Origin: Thermomonospora echinospora
Lineage (GTDB): Bacteria; Actinomycetota; Actinomycetes; Streptosporangiales; Streptosporangiaceae
DNA: 64,000 bases
Direction of reading: 5' to 3'
Assembly (NCBI RefSeq): GCF_900108175.1
Contig: NZ_FNVO01000004.1
Coordinates: 525,019-589,018, forward strand
Numbering within the stretch: position 1 is the stretch's first letter; the number at the start of each line of letters is the position of its first letter. The notes below the pieces were generated by a model, which worked only from the letters and a program-made list of their open reading frames with translations, made no database searches and was not told where the DNA came from. The translations under genes and the position numbers were made by a program. Shown one piece after another: positions 57,396 through 64,000 of the stretch.

Positions 57396-57857
57396 TCAGG
57401 CGGGCGGCTCGCCCAGGGACTTGCAGGGGCGGGTGCGCAGGCCCTTGACGTAGTCGTCGGGGGCGCCGGCGGCCTCCGCGGCGTCGGCCAGGATGCCCAG
57501 ATAACGCGCGGACGGCAGGCCGCCCTCGTAGTCGTCCAGGACGTACATCCAGCACAGCACGTCGCCGTCGAGGGTCTGCACCCGTACCCGGATCTTGCGG
57601 TAGACGCCCAGGGCGGCGCCCTCCCAGGCGTCCAGCTCCTGCTCGTCCCAGGCCGGGACGTCGTAGAGCACGACGAACACGTGCTCGTCGGGATCCTCGA
57701 CCACGGTCGCCAGCGCACCGTCCCAGCCGACGTCCTGGCCGCCGAAGGTCAGCCGCCAGCCCTGCAGCCAGCCGGTTCCCCGCAGGGGAGAGTGCGGTGC
57801 GCGCCGAGCCATCTGCTCGGGGTCCATGTTGGAGGCGTACGCCGCATACAGAGCCAC
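57396..57857 (-). CDS. Gamma-glutamylcyclotransferase-like (GGCT/AIG2) protein
   Basis: A 153-residue protein starting [18 protein letters not shown]; the YxSN loop is the substrate loop of the GGCT fold. [22 protein letters not shown] in the middle (near residues 65-86) contains the conserved acidic pair, the usual position of the catalytic Glu. Members cleave gamma-glutamyl amides or form 5-oxoproline. Minus-strand TACGCT eight bases before GTG 57857 suggests leaderless translation. The lpdA-like gene is divergent. Confidence 0.8.
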   Translation of the reverse strand: MALYAAYASNMDPEQMARRAPHSPLRGTGWLQGWRLTFGGQDVGWDGALATVVEDPDEHVFVVLYDVPAWDEQELDAWEGAALGVYRKIRVRVQTLDGDVLCWMYVLDDYEGGLPSARYLGILADAAEAAGAPDDYVKGLRTRPCKSLGEPPA

Positions 57858-57953
57858 GATCGCCAAGCGTACGGGGTGCCGGCGCCGCCGCGGGGGCCGC
57901 CGCCCCGGTACGACCGGCCCGTTCACTGGTACGGATGGGAAACAATGGTGGAT

Positions 57954-59336
57954 ATGACCCGCATCGTGATCATCGGAGGAGGCCCCGGCGGCTACGAGGC
58001 CGCCCTCGTCGCCGCGCAGCTCGGTGCCGACGTGACCGTGGTGGAGCGGGAAGGGGTGGGCGGTGCCTGTGTGCTCACCGACTGCGTGCCCTCCAAGACG
58101 CTCATCGCCACCTCGACGCGGATGGCCGTGCTGTCGGAGTCGGCGTCGCTGGGGGTGCGCTTCAACGGCGGCCCGGACGGCATCGTCGGCGGCCTGGAGG
58201 TCGACCTCGGCCTGGTCAACAAGCGGGTCAAGGACCTGGCCAGAGCCCAGTCCTTCGACATCTCCGAGCGGCTGGCCTACGAGGACGTGCGGATCGTGCG
58301 CGGCGAGGCGCGGCTGACCGACCCGCACACCGTCACGGTCAACGACACGGACCTGGCCGCCGACGTCGTGCTGATCGCGACCGGCGCCACCCCGCGGGTG
58401 CTGCCCGGCGCCGAGCCGGACGGCGAGCGCATCCTGAACTGGCGCCAGCTGTACGACCTGCCGGAGCTGCCCGAGGAGCTGATCGTGGTCGGCTCTGGTG
58501 TCACCGGCGCGGAGCTGGCCGGCGCCTACCTGTCGCTGGGCTCGAAGGTGACCCTGGTCTCCTCCCGGGACCGGATCCTGCCCACTGAGGACGCCGACGC
58601 CGCCAGCGTGCTGCAGGAGGTCTTCCTGCGCCGTGGCATGAACGTGTTGTCACGTTCCAGGGCGGCCGGCGTCCGGCGCTCCGGCGACTCGGTCATCGTC
58701 ACCCTGGAGGACGGCCGCAAGGTCGAGGGCTCGCACTGCCTGATGACCGTGGGCATGGAGCCCAACACCCGCGGCATCGGGTTGGAGAAGGCCGGCGTGC
58801 AACTGTCGCGGGGCTTCGTGAAGGTCGACAAGGTCTCGCGCACCACGGTCAGCAACATCTACGCCGCCGGCGACTGCACCGGCGTCATGATGCTGGCCTC
58901 GGTCGCCGGCATGCAGGGCCGCATCGCCATGTGGCACGCCCTCGGCGAGGCCGTGCAGCCGCTCAAGCTCGGCTGGGTGGCCGCCAACATCTTCACCGAC
59001 CCCGAGGTGGCCACCGTCGGCGTCACCCAGAAGATGATCGACTCCGGTGAGGTCAACGCCCGTACGGTGATGCTGCCGCTGTTCAGCAACCCGCGGGCCA
59101 AGATGCAGGGCTTCGAGGACGGCTTCGTCAAGCTGTTCTGCCGCCCGTCCACCGGGATCGTGCTGGGCGGCGTGATCGTGGCGCCGCGCGCCAGCGAGCT
59201 GATCCTGGGGCTGTCCATCGCGGTGCAGCAGCACCTGACGGTCGACCAGGTCGCGCACACCTTCGCCGTCTACCCGTCGCTGTCTGGCAGCATCACCGAG
59301 GCCTCCCGCCGCCTCATGCAGGAGTCCGCCTACTGA
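57954..59336 (+). CDS. NAD(P)H-quinone dehydrogenase, LpdA-like flavoprotein disulfide reductase family
   Basis: A 460-residue FAD protein. FAD loop VIIGGGPGGYEAALVAAQLG; the redox region GACVLTDCVPSKTL has Cys39 and Cys44 with the canonical four-residue gap; NAD loop VVGSGVTGAELAGAY near 180; second FAD loop IYAAGDCTGV near 302. The C-terminal dimer region reads VYPSLSGSITEA in place of the HPTxxE catalytic pair, as in M. tuberculosis LpdA (Rv3303c), which reduces quinones rather than lipoamide. ATG 57954 gives MTRIVIIGGG; ATG 57945 is a slightly longer option. Confidence 0.88.
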   Translation: MTRIVIIGGGPGGYEAALVAAQLGADVTVVEREGVGGACVLTDCVPSKTLIATSTRMAVLSESASLGVRFNGGPDGIVGGLEVDLGLVNKRVKDLARAQSFDISERLAYEDVRIVRGEARLTDPHTVTVNDTDLAADVVLIATGATPRVLPGAEPDGERILNWRQLYDLPELPEELIVVGSGVTGAELAGAYLSLGSKVTLVSSRDRILPTEDADAASVLQEVFLRRGMNVLSRSRAAGVRRSGDSVIVTLEDGRKVEGSHCLMTVGMEPNTRGIGLEKAGVQLSRGFVKVDKVSRTTVSNIYAAGDCTGVMMLASVAGMQGRIAMWHALGEAVQPLKLGWVAANIFTDPEVATVGVTQKMIDSGEVNARTVMLPLFSNPRAKMQGFEDGFVKLFCRPSTGIVLGGVIVAPRASELILGLSIAVQQHLTVDQVAHTFAVYPSLSGSITEASRRLMQESAY

Positions 59337-59361
59337 TTCCCGGTCGTTGACCGGTTCGTGA

Positions 59362-59384
59362 TGACCTGGAATCTTCCCAGGTCA
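59362..59384 (+). terminator. Hairpin after the lpdA-like gene
   Basis: TGACCTGG (59362-59369) pairs with CCAGGTCA (59377-59384) around a seven-base loop, 26 bases past the stop. Confidence 0.55.
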
Positions 59385-59505
59385 CACGGGGTCGAGAGGG
59401 CGCCGCAGGCCCGATGGGCAGGCGGATCGGGGACTCACAGGTGATAAACGCCGCTGAGTGGGCACACGTGGCGCGACAGACATCCTCAAGGGGAGGTCAA
59501 GCCAA

Positions 59506-59781
59506 GTGACCGTCACAGGAATCATCACCGCGATCATCATCGGTGCGATCATCGGAGCCCTGGGCCGGCTGGTCCTGCCGGGCCGGCAGCCCATCGGGAT
59601 CCTGCTGACCATCGGGGTCGGCATCGTCGCCGCGCTGATCGGGACCGCGTTGGCCCAGCAGGTCGGCGTCGCCACGACCAAGGGCGTCGACTGGATCGAA
59701 CTGGTCTTCCAGATCGGCCTCGCCGCCGTCGGTGTGGCGCTCGTCGCCGCCTTCCGGCGCCGGGGCACCCACCCCCGCTGA
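59506..59781 (+). CDS. GlsB/YeaQ/YmgE family small membrane protein
   Basis: A 91-residue protein with three short hydrophobic helices; GAIIGALGRLVLPGRQPIG is the family signature (GxxxGxxAGxxxxG-like). Homologues are stress- or stationary-phase-induced envelope proteins of unknown mechanism. GTG at 59506 is preceded by GGGGAGG at nine bases. Alone between two terminators. Confidence 0.88.
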   Translation: MTVTGIITAIIIGAIIGALGRLVLPGRQPIGILLTIGVGIVAALIGTALAQQVGVATTKGVDWIELVFQIGLAAVGVALVAAFRRRGTHPR

Positions 59782-59818
59782 TCGCGCTGACGGGCCGGAG
59801 TCCTCGGCCGAGGACGTT

Positions 59819-59874
59819 CCGCCCGGCGTGCCCCTGATCACCGGAACTCCGGGGACCAGGGGCGTGCCGGGCGG
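59819..59874. terminator. Bidirectional terminator between convergent small genes
   Basis: CCGCCCGGCGTGCCCCTG (59819-59836) pairs with CAGGGGCGTGCCGGGCGG (59857-59874), 16 of 18 positions, with an inner CCGGA/TCCGG stem. It serves the GlsB-like gene and the DUF5313-like gene. Confidence 0.82.
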
Positions 59875-59979
59875 TTCGCGTGTCCGCACGGAGCCCGCGC
59901 CGTGAAGCCCTCCGCACGAAAGTCCCCTCCGCGAGGCCGTCGGCCGACGGCGCCACTCCGGCGGTAGGGCCCGGTCCGT

Positions 59980-60306
59980 TCAGCCGGCCCGGCCGGCGGG
60001 GGGCAGGCCGTGCTGGCGCAGCCGGGCGTTGCGCAGGTCGTCGGCGCTGACCACCACGGTGAGGGAGCTGGCGAGCAGGGCCAGCAGGGGAACGGTCAGG
60101 TGCATCCACCACTCCCCGGGCAGCAGGGCCAGCAGCATGCAGATCGGCAGCATGACCGCCAGATGACGGGCCATGAGGCGGCCCCGCCACCCGGCGTCGG
60201 TCAGATCGTGGCGCACCCAGTCATGGTTGGCGGGCGGCAGCCGGAAGCCGAGCGCGTAGCGGACCCGCTGCCAGGGCCCCGGATCTCCGGGCAGACGCCC
60301 CCTCAC
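59980..60306 (-). CDS. DUF5313-like membrane protein
   Basis: About 108 residues: WQRVRYALGFRLPPANHDWV then HDLTDAGWRGR, the conserved N-terminal block of DUF5313, two hydrophobic helices (LAVMLPICMLLALLP and LTVPLLALLASSLTVVV) and a short tail. The GTG at 60306 places that block at the N-terminus as in relatives, although GTG at 60396 would add 30 basic residues of low plausibility. No clear ribosome-binding site. Function unknown. Confidence 0.68.
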   Translation of the reverse strand: MRGRLPGDPGPWQRVRYALGFRLPPANHDWVRHDLTDAGWRGRLMARHLAVMLPICMLLALLPGEWWMHLTVPLLALLASSLTVVVSADDLRNARLRQHGLPPAGRAG

Positions 60307-60383
60307 CCGCGGCCCCGCCCAGGACGCGCCGGCTCGTGACGCCCCCGTCCGCAACACGCCCGGCCGCGGGACATCGGTCCACT

Positions 60384-60590
60384 CGGCTCGCAACACGCCG
60401 ACTCATCCCGGCCCGGCTCACAGCACCTCGGTCCCCAACGCACGGGCTGACGATACGCCGGATCACCCCATACCAGTGCATCGCAGAATGAGTCACCGCA
60501 TATCTGTGCATCACGGGCCGACTCGCGACGTACCGGTGCATCGCGGACCGGCTCACCATGAGTCGTTCCGCGATGCACCGGGCCGTGCCG
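60384..60590. repeat. Degenerate 30-bp tandem repeat array
   Basis: TGCATC recurs at 60477, 60507 and 60537 exactly 30 bases apart, and GGCTC- or GGCTG-type blocks at about 60384, 60414 and 60444 continue the same period; a reversed GATGCA follows at 60572. All frames read as decapeptide repeats (for example SRPVMHRYAV). It fills the gap between the DUF5313-like gene and the end of the next gene. Confidence 0.65.
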
Positions 60591-60603
60591 TACAGGCGTC
60601 GGC

Positions 60604-61950
60604 TCAGAAGTCACCGCCGCCGAAGTCGCCGCCGCCGCCGAAGTCGCCACTGCCGAAGTCCCAGCCCCCGCCGAGGTCGCCGGTGTCGCCGCCGAAGTCC
60701 TGGGGAGGAACCCCCATGCCTCCCGGATAGCCGCCGAAGCCCCATCCGCCGCCGAACATCGAGCCCAGCGCCGTCCCGATCAGCATGCCGCTGAGCAGGT
60801 CGACGCCGCCGAACCCCCGGTAGTAGCCGCCCGCATAGGGCGCGTAGGCGGGGCCGGCCTCCCAGTAGGGCCGCCGGGTGCCGCCCACGGGGACCATACG
60901 AGCGTCGGGGGAGGCCCCGATGAGCACCGCTTCGGCGTCGGCGGCGCAGGCGGGCACCTCACGGGGTACGCCTCCAGGCGGTGCCCACAGGACGTCCTGC
61001 ACGGAAGGGCCGTGCTGCGGGTTGAAGAAGCACGGCGGGCGGCGCTCCGGCACAGGACGCCCTTCCAGACGGGCGCGTACCGCCGTCATGTAGTAGCGGC
61101 CGTCCTCCAACGCGGAGGTGACGTTGCGCATGTCCTCGGGGTGCTGGGCCGCGTCGACGGCGGCCTTGGCAGCGTCGTAGGAGTTCAGCGCGTGCGTGTA
61201 GTCCTCGCGGGCCTCGGGGGCGAGCTTGGGGTCGGTCAGGTTGAGGTCCAGGGCCGCGATGTCCTCGCCCAGCCTGGTGACGTCCTCCTGCACGCCTTCC
61301 TTGAGCTCGGCCATCTGTTCGGCCTCGCGCCTGCGGCGCCGGTTGCGCGACGTCAGCATCAGCCCGGCGACCCCGGCCACGACGAAGACCAGCAGGCCGA
61401 GCAGCACGAACGAGGTGACCGTACCCGACCGCTCGTCGGCGGCGGCCTGCCGGTCGGCGAGCCTGCCGAACTCCACCAGCCGGTTCTCGATGTTCCCGCC
61501 GCTGGTCTGCGCGATCACCCGGTTGATCTCCGAGCCGGACAGCCGGTCGGAGATCCCCAGCATCTTGTCGTCGGCCGTGATCGCCACATAGGTGCCGCCC
61601 CGGCCGACCCGGTCCTGCACCGCCCGCAGCATCCCCACCAGAGTCTGCTGGCCGACGCCCGGCTTGGTGACGACCGCCCGGACGTCGGCGTGGCGGGCCT
61701 GGTCCAGCGCGGTGCGTACCCGGGCCTGCGCCCCGGCGTCCAGCGCACCGCGCGCCTCGGTGGTCACGTACAGCCGGGAGGAGCGCAACCCGTCGGCGAT
61801 CTGGCTGACGGTGTCCGCGCGGGCGGGCGCGGCGAGCCCGACCACCCCGGCGAGCAAGGTCAACAGCAACAGCCCGGCCATCGCCAGAGCGGCGGCGGGC
61901 CGGGCCAGGGCGGTGACCGTGGCCCCGGTCCTCTCCTGGAACGGAGCCAT
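60604..61950 (-). CDS. Exported membrane protein with coiled region and Gly-rich C-terminus
   Basis: A 448-residue protein. A long N-terminal signal or anchor helix (LAMAGLLLLTLLAGVVGL) precedes an extracytoplasmic domain of about 130 residues with IADGLRSSRLYV and GTYVAITADDKMLG, resembling the start of TPM-type domains. A second helix (VLLGLLVFVVAGVAGLML) near 190-210 leads to a charged helical, probably coiled, cytoplasmic region and then a Gly/Tyr/Phe-rich end (GGGWDFGSGDFGGGGDF). ATG 61950 and ATG 61980 are both possible because the start is inside a 30-bp repeat; 61950 has AAGG upstream. Function unknown. Confidence 0.75.
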   Translation of the reverse strand: MAPFQERTGATVTALARPAAALAMAGLLLLTLLAGVVGLAAPARADTVSQIADGLRSSRLYVTTEARGALDAGAQARVRTALDQARHADVRAVVTKPGVGQQTLVGMLRAVQDRVGRGGTYVAITADDKMLGISDRLSGSEINRVIAQTSGGNIENRLVEFGRLADRQAAADERSGTVTSFVLLGLLVFVVAGVAGLMLTSRNRRRRREAEQMAELKEGVQEDVTRLGEDIAALDLNLTDPKLAPEAREDYTHALNSYDAAKAAVDAAQHPEDMRNVTSALEDGRYYMTAVRARLEGRPVPERRPPCFFNPQHGPSVQDVLWAPPGGVPREVPACAADAEAVLIGASPDARMVPVGGTRRPYWEAGPAYAPYAGGYYRGFGGVDLLSGMLIGTALGSMFGGGWGFGGYPGGMGVPPQDFGGDTGDLGGGWDFGSGDFGGGGDFGGGDF

Positions 61951-62006
61951 GGTCCCAGCCTTTCTCTGGAACGGAGCCATGATTTCAGTCTGCCCCTGGA
62001 ACGGAG
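61936..62006. repeat. Three 30-bp direct repeats over the start codon
   Basis: CTGGAACGGAG recurs at 61936, 61966 and 61996, exactly 30 bases apart. Two copies carry an in-frame ATG (61950 and 61980), so the protein can begin MAPFQ at either. This is the same period as the array at the other end of the gene. Confidence 0.85.
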
Positions 62007-62019
62007 ATGAAAGCGCAGC

Positions 62020-63096
62020 TCACGCCGCGGTGTAGCGCAGTATCGCGCCGACCCGGTCCGGCGGCTCCACATCCTCGGTGAAGAAGATCTCCGCGTCGGT
62101 GGCGGTGGCGGCGCGCGCCAGCACCGAACCGGTCTCGGCACAGCGCGGATCGTGCACGCCCAGCTCTCGCAGCTCCTTCTCGGAGGTGGCCAGCTCGTGC
62201 GGCTGCGACCCGTACCACAGCTCGCCGCGCAACGGACGGGCGATCAGCAGGGTGTCGACCTGGCCGCCGCGCAGCGCCTCGGTGACGTCCGCCAGCCCGG
62301 CGACCGCGTCACCACGCCCGTGGGCCTCCCGGAACCTCGCCACGGCCGCGTCCCGGCGCTCGCGGCGGCGTTCGTCGAGGATCGCCCGGACCTCCTGCTC
62401 CCACGCCTCGTCGTCGGCCCCCGAGCGCACGCCGTGCTCGGTCGGCACCGCGCGGCCGGCGTACGGCTCGCCGAGGCTCTCCAGCACCAGCTCGCGGGCG
62501 CGCACGTCACCGCCCACCAGGACCACCTGGGCGTCCACGGCCTCGGCCTCGCGCATCACCTGGGCGGCGACCTCACGGGCGTTGGCCTCCCAGGTCTCCT
62601 CGGCGTTGCGCTGGTAGTGCGACTCCGACCAGCCGCCCGCCTTGACCTTGCGGATCGGCCATTCGATGCCGTCCACGGTGGTGACCTGCCGCTTGTCGCC
62701 GACACTGATGATTTCGGCGCCCTGCCGGTCGGCCTTGACGCCCACGTGCGGCACCGGCTCCTGCCGTTCCTCCAGCAGGGGCATCACCGCAGGCAGTTCG
62801 CCGACCTGCGTCGACACCTGGGACGGCGACTCGGGCAGGACCTCGTTGTGCACCACCTGGCCGTCGGTGGCGAACAGCGCCCGCCCCGGGGCGGCGCTGT
62901 CCCGGTCGAGGACGACCTGCTCGATCGCGTCGAGGGTCGCGTCGTCGGCTCCCAGCCGGCCCAGCTCGATCCGCGCGTGCCGCCAGCGCAGCGACAACGC
63001 CTTGGCGGCGTCGGCGGTGTGCCGATCGGTGCACAGATAGAGGGAGGCGAACGGGCCGGACCGCTCGTAAAGCGGACGTAGATAGGCGAGTTTCAC
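62020..63096 (-). CDS. baeRF/Rv2629-like (Vms1/ANKZF1-type) protein
   Basis: A 358-residue protein of the bacterial archaeo-eukaryotic release-factor-like group that includes M. tuberculosis Rv2629. SGPFASLYLCTDRHT at the N-terminus, VVLVGGDVRARELVLESL near 190 (eRF1 domain 2-like) and the C-terminal ELGVHDPRCAETGSVLARAA (eRF1 domain 3/L7Ae-like) support this. No GGQ tripeptide is present. Proposed roles are ribosome rescue or peptidyl-tRNA hydrolysis under stress or dormancy. GTG follows AAGGAGG by eight bases. It precedes the previous membrane protein gene by 70 bases and may share its mRNA. Confidence 0.82.
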   Translation of the reverse strand: MKLAYLRPLYERSGPFASLYLCTDRHTADAAKALSLRWRHARIELGRLGADDATLDAIEQVVLDRDSAAPGRALFATDGQVVHNEVLPESPSQVSTQVGELPAVMPLLEERQEPVPHVGVKADRQGAEIISVGDKRQVTTVDGIEWPIRKVKAGGWSESHYQRNAEETWEANAREVAAQVMREAEAVDAQVVLVGGDVRARELVLESLGEPYAGRAVPTEHGVRSGADDEAWEQEVRAILDERRRERRDAAVARFREAHGRGDAVAGLADVTEALRGGQVDTLLIARPLRGELWYGSQPHELATSEKELRELGVHDPRCAETGSVLARAATATDAEIFFTEDVEPPDRVGAILRYTAA

Positions 63097-63206
63097 GAGT
63101 GCTTCCTCCTTCGCGGGCTCGCCGTACCCATCAGGAGGGATCCATTCATGGTCGGGCGCAAAAAGCCGGGCCGTCCTCCGCGAACTCCTCGTCGCCCCGA
63201 ACGCGC

Positions 63207-63240
63207 CGGTGGCCCCCGGCCGTCAGGCCGGGAGCCACCG
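63207..63240 (-). terminator. Terminator of the biotin carboxylase gene
   Basis: CGGTGGCCCCCGGCC pairs with GGCCGGGAGCCACCG across GTCA, one mismatch in 15. It lies 23 bases beyond the stop of the minus-strand carboxylase gene. Confidence 0.82.
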
Positions 63241-63262
63241 GGGACCGCGGTGGGGGCGCGGG

Positions 63263-64000
63263 TCAGGCGTCCTTGATCTCGCAGATCACCGCACCGCTGG
63301 AGACCGCGCCGCCGACCTCGGCCGACAACCCGGTGATGGTGCCGGCCTTGTGCGCGGTCAGCGGCTGCTCCATCTTCATGGCCTCCAGGACCACGATGGT
63401 GTCGCCCTCGGCCACGGTGGCGCCGTCCTCGACGACGACCTTGACGATGGTGCCCTGCATCGGGCTGACCAGCGCGTCGCCGCCGGCCGCCGCGCCGCCG
63501 CCCTTCCGGCCGCCGCGCTTGCGGGCCGGCGCCGCCTTGCCGGCCGCGGCGGCCGAGCCCAGCGCGCCGAGCCCGGCGGGCAGCACGACCTCCAGCCGCT
63601 TGCCGCCGACCTCGACGGTGACCCGCTCGCGCTCGCCGGTCTCCGCCTCGTCACCGGCGGCGGCGCCGGAGTACGGCGCAATGGTGTTGTTGAACTCGGT
63701 TTCGATCCAGCGGGTGTGGACGGAGAACGGCTCGGAGGCGTACGCCGGGTCCTCCAGCACCACCCGGTGGAAGGGCAGCACGGTGGGCATGCCGTCGATC
63801 TGCATTTCGGCCAGTGCCCGGCGGGAGCGTTGGATGGCCTGCTCGCGGGTGGCGCCGGTGACGATCAGCTTGGCGATCAGGGAGTCGAACTCCTGCGGGA
63901 CGGTGTGGCCCTCCTCATACCCGGAGTCCAGCCGCACCCCGGGACCGGACGGCGGGCGCCAGGCCGACAGGGTGCCGACCGCCGGTAGGAAGCCCCGGCC
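63263..64000 (-). CDS. Acyl-CoA carboxylase alpha chain, C-terminal part (cut by window edge)
   Basis: Last 245 residues of a biotin carboxylase-BCCP fusion such as AccA3. The beginning of the visible part holds the end of the biotin carboxylase domain ([16 protein letters not shown], then YDSL-like [16 protein letters not shown]). A linker with [10 protein letters not shown] follows, then the biotinyl domain with [17 protein letters not shown] and the biotinylation site [11 protein letters not shown]. It ends [10 protein letters not shown]. The 5' part lies beyond position 64000. Confidence 0.94.
   Translation of the reverse strand, partial: GRGFLPAVGTLSAWRPPSGPGVRLDSGYEEGHTVPQEFDSLIAKLIVTGATREQAIQRSRRALAEMQIDGMPTVLPFHRVVLEDPAYASEPFSVHTRWIETEFNNTIAPYSGAAAGDEAETGERERVTVEVGGKRLEVVLPAGLGALGSAAAAGKAAPARKRGGRKGGGAAAGGDALVSPMQGTIVKVVVEDGATVAEGDTIVVLEAMKMEQPLTAHKAGTITGLSAEVGGAVSSGAVICEIKDA

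Noticed and set aside
60604..60720. Gly/Asp/Phe-rich C-terminus as a GGDEF cyclase
   Set aside because: GGDF repeats are low-complexity; none of the cyclase fold is present.

Overview
The window is high-GC, densely coding actinobacterial chromosome. Gene content and order (sucC-sucD, a perM homologue, purN-purH, folD, a DUF3017 protein, icd, mdh) fit an actinomycete. The match to the Mycobacterium tuberculosis sucC-sucD-...-perM-purN-purH order is from memory, and placement near Streptosporangiales/Thermomonosporaceae is inference. Many starts are GTG, and several genes have a TANNNT hexamer 5-8 bases before the start codon, as expected for leaderless mRNAs.

Layout. 1-4.3 kb: dihydroxyacetone kinase dhaK-dhaL (dhaL cut by the edge), a PIG-L deacetylase, a TSUP permease and a secreted GH15-like protein. 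4.6-12.5 kb: succinyl-CoA synthetase, perM and purine synthesis (purN, purH). 12.6-18.2 kb: a small membrane protein, folD, an FHA-HTH regulator, DUF3017, NADP isocitrate dehydrogenase and malate dehydrogenase. 18.6-24.4 kb: a FUSC-like protein and a two-gene operon of an HSP90-type ATPase and an 881-residue repeat protein. 24.5-26.6 kb: galE-galK. 26.8-36 kb: CorC-like protein, trpS, 2H phosphoesterase, YihY protein, D,D-carboxypeptidase, a carboxylate-amine ligase overlapping an M20 amidohydrolase, then a poorly coding stretch. 36.6-42.1 kb: TetR plus a DrrAB-like exporter with a clear dual operator, an XRE/MmyB-like regulator divergent from an SDR enzyme, and an orphan sensorless histidine kinase.

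42.2-57.3 kb is a nucleoside uptake and salvage island: a BMP-type transporter (binding lipoprotein, double ATPase, two permeases), cytidine deaminase, thymidine phosphorylase, adenosine deaminase, a PGM2-type phosphohexomutase and purine nucleoside phosphorylase. An unrecognised 963-residue protein sits inside it. 57.4-64 kb: GGCT-like protein, an LpdA-like flavoprotein, a GlsB/YeaQ protein, a DUF5313-like protein, a membrane protein with 30-bp repeats on both sides, a baeRF-type protein and the C-terminal end of a biotin-dependent carboxylase.

The most unusual signal is a minimal type I-E-like CRISPR unit (repeat-spacer-repeat, 61-bp period) between the icd stop codon and the icd terminator. 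Its single spacer resembles the 3' end of icd itself, and the matching icd segment is preceded by AAG, the canonical I-E PAM. The HSP90-repeat protein operon is the second item of note. Several degenerate tandem repeats lie in intergenic DNA.
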